Source: Allolobophora icterica (Eukaryota; Annelida; Clitellata; Crassiclitellata; Lumbricidae). From it: a stretch of DNA of 64,000 nucleotides. Positions 55,994 to 64,000 of this stretch are shown here, piece after piece (positions within the stretch are counted from its first letter, which is position 1; each line of letters begins with the position of its first letter). The notes beneath the pieces were generated by a model. That model was not told the origin of the DNA. It searched no databases and saw only the letters and a list, made by a program, of their open reading frames with translations. The stretch lies in assembly GCA_963556255.1 (NCBI GenBank), contig OY744616.1, positions 1,763,110-1,827,109 on the forward strand, read 5' to 3'. Position numbers and translations under genes: made by a program.

Positions 55994-56453
55994 GGTAATC
56001 TGGGTTTTAGCGTCCGAAATTATTTACATTGGGTAATCCTGTAGTTTAGCGTCCCAAATTAATTACACTGCATCAGCGATGAAAACATTTCTTAGTAAAA
56101 CTCAAACTAGAAGTTGAAAGATTGATGAAAATATCAATGAAACTAGAAGCCGGATGATTGATTAAAATATTACATAATTAAAGTCAAACTAGGAGTTGGA
56201 ATTGCGATGAAAATCTCTCGTTTTAGTGCCGATATTATTCCCGTGTATTACCGATGAAAACATTCTATAGTAAAACTCGAACTAGGAGTTGGAAGATTGA
56301 TGAAAATATTCACGAAACTAGAAGCTGGATTTATCGATTAAACTATAGCAAACTATAGAAGTTGGATGAGCAATGATTATTTATTGAATTATTGTATATT
56401 GCATTAAAACGTTTCAATGAAAATAATTTCGGACGCTAAAACCCAGGATTACC
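55994..56453. mobile_element. Minisatellite-cored TIR element D
   Basis: The ends GGTAATCTGGGTTTTAGCGT and, inverted, GGTAATCCTGGGTTTTAGCG continue to about 32 bp of TIR. The flanks CTAATGTC (55986-55993) and CTAATATC (56454-56461) differ at one base. A second degenerate end copy lies at 56031-56070. The core has units with GCGATGAAAACATT and AACTAGAAG(C/T)TGGA, the same type as in A-C. Confidence 0.85.
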
Positions 56454-56737
56454 CTAATATCTATAACTGCCTGTTAAAACTAGTTTAAATATCAAAACCA
56501 TAATTCTGAATATGATTCACAGTCGGGTGTGAGTTTTCGATCTTTGCCTTTTTAAAGCTGTTTCGAATTAATGACGGGTACTTCATTCTGTTTTGTTTTC
56601 AGATGTTCTTAAAATCCTTCAACTTTCTAGATGCGCCGTTAATTCGGAACCTTCTGTTTGTTCTTTACAGCTTCTGAAGCGTGGAAAATGTATACGTTTG
56701 CCTGGTGTGTCATAAAACATTCTTAAATTCTTAAGTT
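56454..56737 (+). other. 5' region and acceptors of copy 6
   Basis: GCCTGTTAAAACTAG, TGCCTTTTTAAAGCTG, acceptor-like TTTTGTTTTCAG|ATG near 56602 and TTCTTTACAG|CTTCTG near 56670. In the finger frame TAA occurs just before the ATG (TTCTTAAGTTATG), so the half finger upstream is dead here too. Confidence 0.6.
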
Positions 56738-57973
56738 ATGAAAAGACGTACTAGAACTCATACTGCAGAGAAACCATATCAATGCCAGTTATGCCAGAAA
56801 TCATTCACACAACCTTTTCATCTGGAGACGCACAAAAGAACTCATACTGGAGAAAAGCCTTACCAATGCCAGTTATGCCAGAAACCATTCACACAACATT
56901 CTCATCTGGAGGAACACAAAAGAGCTCATACTGGAGAGAAACCATATCAGTGCCAGTTATGCAAGAAATCATTCACACAACCTTCTCATCTGGAGGAACA
57001 CAAAAGAACCCACACTGGAGAAAAGCCTTATCAATGTCAGTTTTGCAAGAAATCATTCACACAACCTTCTAGTCTGAGAAGACACGAAAGAACCCATACT
57101 GGAGAGAGGTCTTACCAATGCCAGAAGTGCAAAAAATGTTTTTTCCAGTCTGCCCATCTAAAAAATCATGCAAGAATTCATACAGGAGAGAAACCGTACA
57201 AATGTCAGTTATGTGAATTTATAACTAGTCGTAAAACTTGTCTAAACAGACACATGAGAACTCATACTGGAGAAAAACCATATGTTTGCCAAGTATGTCA
57301 GAGAACATTCTCATGCGCTTCAGGTCTCAGAATTCATGAAAAAGCCCACTCTGGAGAAAAACCATACCTTTGCCGGGTGTGTCAGAAAACATTCTCCCAG
57401 TCTTCCAATCTGAAAAGGCACGTTAGAATCCACACAGGAGAAAAACGATACCAGTGCCAGTTATGCCAAAAAGCATTCTCGCATAATTCCACTCTTCTTG
57501 ATCATATTATAATCCATGCTGGAGAGAAACCTTACCAATGCCATGTTTGTCAAGAAAGATTTACCGTAGCTTCCAGTCTAAAAAACCATGCTAGAATTCA
57601 TACTGGAGAAAAACCATACAAATGCCAGTTATGTCAAAAAGCATTCTCACGTAATTCCAGTCTACTGGTTCACAAGAGAATCCATAGTGGCGAGAAACCA
57701 TTTCTTTGTCATGTTTGTCATAAAGTATTTTCTTCTTCTTTCTATCTACGACGACATGTTATAGTCCATACTGGAGAGAAGCCTTACAAATGCCACATAT
57801 GTCAAAAAAAGTTTTCCTATTCTTCCAATTTAAGGAATCATGGAAGAATTCATACCGGAGAGAAACCGTACCACTGCCACACATGTCAAAAGATGTTTTC
57901 CTTTTCTTCCAATTTAAGGAACCATGCAAGAATTCATACTGTGGAGAAACCGTACCAATGTCAGTGGTGTTAG
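56738..57973 (+). CDS. C2H2 zinc-finger protein, copy 6, truncated after 14 fingers
   Basis: The 411-codon frame encodes fourteen complete fingers and the first half of a fifteenth. Fingers 1-5 are of the KSFTQ type, 6 is [14 protein letters not shown], and 7-14 alternate KTF, QKAF, QERF and KKF types. Translation ends at TAG (57971-57973), where the other units have GAG in the CEF-type finger. The same frame reopens directly after, so this is a single point nonsense change. The truncated protein keeps a full DNA-binding array and may still work. The first TGEKP linker reads TAEKP, and KRH before it is KRR. Confidence 0.8.
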   Translation: MKRRTRTHTAEKPYQCQLCQKSFTQPFHLETHKRTHTGEKPYQCQLCQKPFTQHSHLEEHKRAHTGEKPYQCQLCKKSFTQPSHLEEHKRTHTGEKPYQCQFCKKSFTQPSSLRRHERTHTGERSYQCQKCKKCFFQSAHLKNHARIHTGEKPYKCQLCEFITSRKTCLNRHMRTHTGEKPYVCQVCQRTFSCASGLRIHEKAHSGEKPYLCRVCQKTFSQSSNLKRHVRIHTGEKRYQCQLCQKAFSHNSTLLDHIIIHAGEKPYQCHVCQERFTVASSLKNHARIHTGEKPYKCQLCQKAFSRNSSLLVHKRIHSGEKPFLCHVCHKVFSSSFYLRRHVIVHTGEKPYKCHICQKKFSYSSNLRNHGRIHTGEKPYHCHTCQKMFSFSSNLRNHARIHTVEKPYQCQWC

Positions 57974-58351
57974 TTCAAAAGTAATTATTATGGTTATCTA
58001 AAGAGGCACACGAGAAAACATACAGGAGAAAAACCATACTTTTGCAAGGTATGTCAGAAATCGTTCTCATTCAGTTCAGGCCTGAGTATTCATAAAAAAA
58101 TTCACTCTGGAGTAAAACCATATCTTTGCCAGGTATGTCAGAAAACATTTGCACGTGCTCCACATGTGAAAAGTCATGAAAAAACCCACTCTGGGGAGAA
58201 ACCATACCTTTGTCAGGTATGTCAGAAAACATTCACAAGCACTTCAGCTCTGAAAACACATGGAAGAATGAATCCACACAGGAGAGAAACCATTTCTGTG
58301 TCATGTTTGTTAGAAAACATTTTCCATATATTCAAATCTGAAACGTCATGA
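57974..58351 (+). pseudogene. Remaining fingers of copy 6 beyond the nonsense codon
   Basis: In the same frame as the CDS it encodes the rest of finger 15 (GYLKRHTRKH), fingers 16 and 17, and most of 18 (HGRM). A 4-base insertion near 58270 then shifts into RRETISVSCL and a short extension ending 58351. Translation would require readthrough of the TAG. The final finger is out of frame at 58290-58390. Confidence 0.75.
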
Positions 58352-59900
58352 GAAAACCCATTCTGTGAAGAAACCGTTTGTGTCTTCTTTGTAAAAGACA
58401 TTTTCGAAATTAAAAAAATGATGTTCGAATTCATAGTGGATAAAAGTAAAGCCAATGCCAGTTATGCCAGAGAAAATTCTCACGTAATTCTGTTCTGCGG
58501 GTTCACAAGAGAACCCATACTAGACTTGAACCGTATGTTAGTAATGCCAAACAACTCCTAGCAATCATGTGTATTACATATGAGACTGTATAGTGCCATT
58601 CACTTCAAACGTATGTCATACATGTGATATCAGATGCAGGAACATGTGAGTTCCATATGAGAATATTGTCATATTGGTTCCATATGTCCTACATATGAGG
58701 TTGATGTCTAAATGGTTATGCGTGAACGCCTACTGGAGACAGTGGTGAGAAACGTTATCTGTGCCATTTTGTGCCATAATTTCCTTTAAAATTTTGTGAT
58801 TTCAAAACTTGCATGAGACTCCACGCTGGAGAAACCCTTCCTCTGCCATTAATGTCTGAAGCTCTTCTAACAATCATCTTTTTTTACTTGAGAACTCGTA
58901 TTGGATAGAATCCAGTTTATAACAATTGGTTCGTCCGATCATCTGGTTTACGTTTTAATGGTGGAATTCATACTGGAGATCAACAGTTCGAATGCCAGTG
59001 TTTTAGACAGGAAACAGATAATATGATCATCCAAGGAGAACTATATCACATACTGGTAGAGAAACCATACCTTTGTCAGTCAGGAAACATTGGAATCCAC
59101 TTCAAACGTGACACGACATGAAAACACCCATACTTGAGAGAAACTGCTTCTGTGTCAGGTTCATAAAATTATTTTCCCATCTTAGAGTCTACAGAATCAT
59201 GTTTAAATTCATCCTCACCAGTTCCAGTTATGCCAGACATAATTATTTTTTTAGTCATTCTACTCTGCATCTCCACGAGGGAACCCACTTAAAAAGCCAG
59301 AGAAAGTCTTACAAATTGAAATTTTTTTATCTGATGCGAGTGGCAAATCAGGAAACAGATAACAGATAAGGGTTATTATGGGTGGTGAATATGTGATTGT
59401 GTATTTAATGTAGAAAAAGAAGTCTTGGAGTACTGTTGTAACCATAGATCTACAGCTGCCAGTATTGGTGAAGCTTTTAATTTTACAGGAACATGTTTAA
59501 TTCGATAAATTGCGTTTCAAAGTAAGCACTTCACATTATACTGAGCTGTTTAATTTTGCAAGGAGATACTTTGTATGAAGAAGGATCTTCATGGTTGCTT
59601 TTTACTCATATCCTTTGTTACTTTTACTAATTTCACTCGGGGACAAAGATCTTTTTCTTATTTTGTTCTACTCATTTGTAATCTTAGGCAGTCATTTGGG
59701 CCTATGAAATATAATGTTTGACTATTCGCACTTTAGAACTTACTGGTTCGGTACGTTTTGCAGTTTGAAAAAAAATAGTTCCAATGAAGGTGGACTATTC
59801 AACCACAATGAGCTGTGTTAGTTTAATTTCACGATAATTTTTCAATAATCAAGGATCCTGTTTTTTTATTGTTGTTTACTGGCTTAAAACTTACTGTAAC

Positions 59901-61131
59901 CAGGGACGTAATTTGGGGGCAAGAGGCATTTGCCCCTTGATTTTTGAAAGAAATGGGAAAATGATGGAAGAAGAAAAGGAGGAAGCAGAAAGGGTAGAAT
60001 TTTATTATATACTATTGACAAAACTAGCGTGTCAATAGCTTTTTTCACATTTGTTGCCATAGCCGGCGCTAGGGCGTGGGGGGGGGGCTCAAGTTTGTAA
60101 GGGGCCTGCAAATTTAGCTGGTCATTATGCCTATGTGTGACTGTTTCTGAAACCCACTACCAGAGTCGCGTTTGCAGAAAACGGGGGCCTAGGCGCAAAT
60201 AATTTGGGGGCCTTCTGAACTTGATGTTATTTTGCACAATTTCACAAAAAAGAACTATTAGCCCAAATGAATAGAACAATTATAAATTACAATAATCTAC
60301 GTTTATGTGAATGCTAAACTGTATAAAATAGAAAATAGTCATTTAAAATGAATAAAAATTGAAACTATAGGTAAAACATTAGGGGCCTTCCATATATTAC
60401 GTACACAAAAATTGGACCCCTCCCTGTCCAACTTTCCACCCCTCACCTGCGTACGTAGGCCTACAGTTGACGCACCCCCAGACTAGCTGCAGAACGTGTC
60501 ACACAGGTCCAGGCAGCGACTGTCTGCACTTTAGGCCAGATTGAAGGATGAGTAATCCATGGCCTCACTGTTGAGTTGTGTGATGGTTTAATAATTGCGT
60601 TCAGAGGTAAGGTGGTATACAAGTGAGACCTTTCCCACAGTCCTACTTCCTCTGGTAGTACCAGATAGCTCACTTGAAGGCCAATCAATTTGCGTACGTA
60701 CATTATCAGTGGACGCAAGCCCATGCATTTCGGTTATCCCTCCCCCTCCATGCGTACGTAATATATGGATGGTCCCTTAATCGTTCCACCATGCTCAGCG
60801 GTTATCATTGATAGCAATAATTATTTCAATTGAAAGTTAAAGACTTGACGTTCGGTCGTTCTCGTTTGCAGTGTATATTCGTAGTTATTGGGGACCTCAG
60901 GTAAGGCTTTGAGGGACTCAAGTACCATAGCGCCGTCACTGTTTGTTGCAACTATAAATAAATTCATCCAAACCTAATTATATTAATTAGCACACATCAT
61001 GCATCTCGGCTTACAGTTTTGCACATGTAGAAGAAATACAAAACTTAACAAGCTGGCCAAGATCGCTCCTGAAAAATACTCAAATGACGTACGTCCTCCC
61101 CTCCCCCGAAAAAACCGAAATACCGTCCCTG
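59901..61131. mobile_element. hAT-type element (1.23 kb) hosting a nested Harbinger-like MITE
   Basis: The ends CAGGGACGTAATTTGGGGG and, inverted, CAGGGACGGTATTTCGG are flanked by ACTGTAAC (59893-59900) and ACTGTAAT (61132-61139), 7 of 8. GGGGGCCT-rich sequence at 60065-60220 may be a further nested fragment. No transposase was recognised. Confidence 0.75.
60382..60776. mobile_element. Harbinger-like MITE
   Basis: The ends GGGGCCTTCCATATATTACG and, inverted, GGGACCATCCATATATTACG continue to TAC, and are flanked by TTA on each side (60379-60381, 60777-60779). A 3-bp TWA duplication suggests PIF/Harbinger. It is nested in the hAT element. No ORF is present. Confidence 0.65.
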
Positions 61132-61276
61132 ACTGTAATGGTAGATTAATGCACTCCCATTTCACACAAAAGCATCAGTGGTACAATTGAAATGTCTTGA
61201 CTTGGTAAATAAACTTTGTTTAATCTCACTCTGTATTAGTTGAATAGTAAATAAACTTCCGTTAAGCCTACTCTAG

Positions 61277-61436
61277 CAGTGTTTAAATCTAGACGTCATT
61301 TGGGGGGAAATTTCCCCCAGGATTTATGTCTCCCCCAGAGGCCGGCAATATTATAATGTATAGACTGTTTTGGGGAAGAAATCCCCCCAGGATCCTTGTT
61401 TCCCCTCTCAGAAGAGGGGGACTAGATTAAACACTG
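61277..61436. mobile_element. MITE with CAGTGTTTAATCTAG ends
   Basis: The ends are CAGTGTTTAAATCTAGACG and, inverted, CAGTGTTTAATCTAGTCCCC. The interior has GGGGGAAATTTCCCCC-type runs. The target duplication is not clear. A lone end of the same family is at 9473. Confidence 0.7.
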
Positions 61437-61499
61437 GTGCTCTTGTGACACTGCATCCGTTGTAGAACCATTGGAAGACATATCCGTAGGGAATAACTT

Positions 61500-61732
61500 A
61501 ATTCTTCCTCTTCTCCTCTTCCTCTTCCTTCTTCTTCTTCTTCTTCTTCTTCTTCTTCTTCTTCTTCTTCTTCTTCTTCTTCTTCTTCTTCTTCTTCTTC
61601 TTCTTCTTCTTCTTCTTCTTCTTCTTCTTCTTCTTCTTCTTCTTCTTCTTCTTCTTCTTCTTCTTTTTCTTCGTCACCTCCTCCTCCTCCTCCTCCTCCT
61701 CTCCTCCTCCTCCTCCTCCTCCTCCTCCTGCT
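61500..61732. repeat. (CTT)n then (CTC)n microsatellite
   Basis: CTT repeats span about 61528-61664 and CCT repeats about 61677-61730. It joins the copy 6 tail directly (GGGAATAACTTAATTCTTCC). The polyLeu open frame here is an artefact. Confidence 0.95.
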
Positions 61733-61769
61733 TATATAAACATAATTATGCTGTTGAATGACACGTTTC

Positions 61770-61854
61770 GCGCAGTGAAAACTTTATAGATCTGCTTGAT
61801 CTGCTTGCAGCCTTATTTTGACACCTCCTGCACAGAATATAATTTCCTTGTTTA
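61770..61854 (+). promoter_or_regulatory. 5' block of a seventh zinc-finger unit, left part
   Basis: It contains AAAACTTTATAGATCTGCTT, TTATTTTGACACCTCCTGCA and AATTTCCTTGTTTA, the same order as at 4840-4905. The block is cut at a TA by the pogo-like element and continues at 63906. Confidence 0.65.
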
Positions 61855-63905
61855 GGGGAGACCGGGGTTGGTTGCAACAAATGTCATATTTGTTGTTATA
61901 TTTTTTTTATTTTTGGTACAACCTAAAACCAGTTTAGCCCATATATATCCTTTATATCTCGGCACCAAATCAAGCTATGGCGACAGTCTCTGTGACAAAA
62001 CATGTGCCCACAATAGCCATTTGAACAGAGGGCTTCAAAGTGTTGCAACCAACCCCGGGCCGGGGTTGGTTGCAACGACCCTGGGGATGGTTGCAACAGT
62101 ATTGAAAATTGTCTAATTATTCAACTCAGGCTGTTTACTGAGGCCTGCCTACATCTAACAATGTAATGAACTGAACAAATTAAAAATTCATGTAATCAAA
62201 GTCATCAATAAAAATATAAAACTGTCAATTGAATGGCCACACTCTAGATACCCGAAACCCTGCTTGTATATTTGACGGCGTTATGAAGTTTGGGAGGGCT
62301 TGAGATACAATTCCTGGTAAATAAAAAATTGTCATGTTAATCTCAGGTTGATTTTTCATCCAGGTTACACCCACAATATTGAAATATTTCTTGAAGGACC
62401 CGTAGACATGGCGGTCAAGTGGGGGCTGAAGTTTGCGAGAACAGTGTGGTGGAAACGTCAGTATCACCACACCGTTCTGTTTTTGTAGAGATATATAGCT
62501 TCGATGCTAATGTGTGGCTGTCCATCAGCAAAAAGGACTGAATGATCTAAACTTTGGTTAACATGTTTGTTAAAATGTCTCATAAAGATGTGCGACTCCG
62601 ATACAGCCACTTATAAAATGTTCTCTGAAGTTAAAGCGGAAAACAAACATTGGAGGCGCAGAATTCCCACATGCATTCACTGCTAACTCCAAAGTCGCCA
62701 ACTGCTCTCTTTCAGCGATGTCAACGCATCAATCTGCTTTAGGCCCCTGCGAGAGATAACTTATGAAGGCGTTGCAGAAATTGGTTACTCTGGTTTCATC
62801 GAGATTGTAAACATCACTTGCTTGGAAAGTATGACGATCAATAACTGCACATAGTTTGTCAAAGAACGAGTATATGGTTGTTGCGTTGAAACTAGTTGCT
62901 CTTGCCATACTCGTGGCTTCTGGTCTCTGTATTGATAAAACGATTCACAAAATAAATCCCGAAAGCCAATCTTCACCAGCAGTAGACTTAGCAGACCACT
63001 GAGGGAGAAAGTTCACAGTGAATTTAGTAGCACATTGGTAAGCAAGTTCATGTGCTTCCTTAGGCGATAAGCCATACTACATGTCCCCAACCATCACCAA
63101 ATATTTAGCAATTAATTACTCTTGTTGGTCTAAAAAAATTTTGTTTGGTTTATATCCTGGATTCGGCATTGCCACATTGGCCAAACGAGCAGATTTAAGT
63201 TAATGTTTTGACCTTTTGCAGACTGTCTAAGACCAGCTCCATTATAAAAATGCATCCATAATTGTTTCTTTACTAGCAGAACCGCGATCACTTTTTCGTT
63301 TATGATTTCTCATAGTCACACATAGTATTTAGGCTTACAAAACACAAAGATTAGGTGATTAAAGCACGTCCATGGTTAAAATAATTCAATCAGTACCAAT
63401 TAGTGCAATGCATATAATATTACAATATAATGTGCCATAATTGTGACGAGTATATGAACACGGTTTATTGAAACAAATGCATGGGGTTGGTTGCAACATG
63501 TTGCAACCAACCCCCCCAAAAAATGTTGCAACCAACCCCAAGGCAATGCAGAGACTTTGTCATGGAAAATTTTGTCGACAGCGTTGTTTTTAAATAAAAT
63601 GGCTAAATGCATTTTGAAGCCCAATTCCTTGTCACAATTATGACTCCAAACCACACTAAATTGATCTAAAACATTCAGCTGCATTACGAAAGAAAACGAA
63701 GCCGGGAAACTTACTTTGATTGCGAAAAAAACCTTTTAATTATTTGATGTAGCCATTATCAACTACCTACAAACACATTAGGTCACATTGACCTATAAGC
63801 TATTCTGTACATGTTAGGCGAGTTAATTTCACGCTGCTATTATACAGCGCTTAACTAGCGAGGGTGTTGCAACCAACCCCTGTTGCAACCAACCCCGGTC
63901 TCCCC
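61855..63905 (-). mobile_element. Decayed pogo/Tigger-like DNA transposon (2.05 kb)
   Basis: The perfect 24-bp inverted ends begin GGGGAGACCGGGGTTGGTTG and are flanked by TA (61853-61854, 63906-63907). GTTGCAACCAACCCC is repeated inside both ends. The minus strand encodes transposase remnants: a DNA-binding/N-terminal part (EAHELAYQCATKF, EDWLSGF) near 63050-62940, then RPEATSMARATSFNATTIYS, then a DDE-type NLDET motif near 62800. The C-terminal LPGIVSQALPNFITPSNIQA, then GFRVSRVWPFN, lies at 62225-62470. Stops and shifts separate these, so it is inactive. The TA target and NLDET motif place it in the pogo/Tigger group. Interrupting the block of unit 7, its pre-insertion site would read TTGTTTACGTAG, as in other units. 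Confidence 0.88.
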
Positions 63906-64000
63906 TACGTAGCGACCGCAAACATTAATTAAATACGTCACTAATTTTAGCGCCTTTGTACGCTCTACCAAAGATTTAATAACCTAATAACATCTTTGCG
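63906..64000 (+). promoter_or_regulatory. 5' block of a seventh zinc-finger unit, right part
   Basis: TACGTAGCGACC, AATACGTCAC in place of the CRE-like TGACGTCAC, AATTTTAGCGCC, then TACCAAAGATTT. It shows that the array continues to the right of the window. The CRE-like core has lost its first two bases. Confidence 0.6.

Larger units (their letters stand above)
58352..61499 (+). pseudogene. Fossil-finger 3' tail of copy 6
   Basis: It has the usual decayed fingers (GGATAAAAGTAAAGCCAATG, GGAGAAACCCTTCCTCTGCC, CCAGTTTATAACAATTGG, ACACCCATACTTGAGAG, CATCTCCACGAGGGAACCC), then the non-finger tail to about 59900. The hAT element 59901-61131 follows. The tail resumes with CTGTAATGGTAGATTAATGC to about 61276, a MITE follows at 61277-61436, and the tail end (GTGACACTGCATCC) runs to 61499. 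Confidence 0.7.

Overview
This is a stretch of animal (metazoan) nuclear DNA, most likely from an invertebrate deuterostome. An echinoderm-like genome is my best guess, from the very frequent TAGGCCTA palindrome together with abundant L2, CR1 and RTE-type LINEs and hAT-type MITEs. There are no operons, bacterial genes, viral genes, tRNA genes or CRISPR arrays. Base composition is AT-rich, with many microsatellites.

The backbone is a tandem, same-strand array of C2H2 zinc-finger genes. Six units carry a finger-coding exon (+ strand) with starts near 5987, 13767, 25224, 34258, 47682 and 56738. The tail of an earlier unit lies at 1-915 and the head of a further one at about 61790-64000. A typical unit has (i) a conserved 5' block with a CRE-like TGACGTCA and a splice-donor-like AAG|GTAAGA, (ii) an ATT-rich, intron-like stretch, (iii) a pair of acceptor-like sites (TTTCCAG and TTCACAG), (iv) one long exon encoding about 10-18 TGEKP-linked fingers and (v) a 2-3 kb tail made partly of decayed fingers. 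Copies 1 (12 fingers) and 4 (17 fingers) look intact. Copy 2 (18 fingers) has lost only its last finger. Copy 3 (frameshift), copy 5 (nonsense codon and disrupted acceptor) and copy 6 (nonsense codon) are damaged. Adjacent fingers have been duplicated as exact or near-exact 84-bp units in four copies.

The array is riddled with transposable elements. There is one apparently full-length RTE-like LINE with an intact 1022-residue endonuclease/reverse-transcriptase ORF (29495-32884, minus). There are many 5'-truncated L2/CR1-like LINEs, a tRNA-derived SINE, a decayed pogo/Tigger-like transposon (61855-63905), a second TA-flanked element (38094-39293), a piggyBac-type MITE, a Harbinger-like MITE and at least ten hAT-type elements with 8-bp target duplications. 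Four small TIR elements share an internal minisatellite but have unrelated ends.

The observation I consider most novel comes from comparing the paralogous units base by base. The ubiquitous TAGGCCTA / TAGGCCCTA motif repeatedly appears as a precise 6-7 bp insertion at a TA in one unit, where other units have plain TA. This is the footprint expected from excision of a TA-targeting transposon with GG...CC ends, and two such elements are present in the window.
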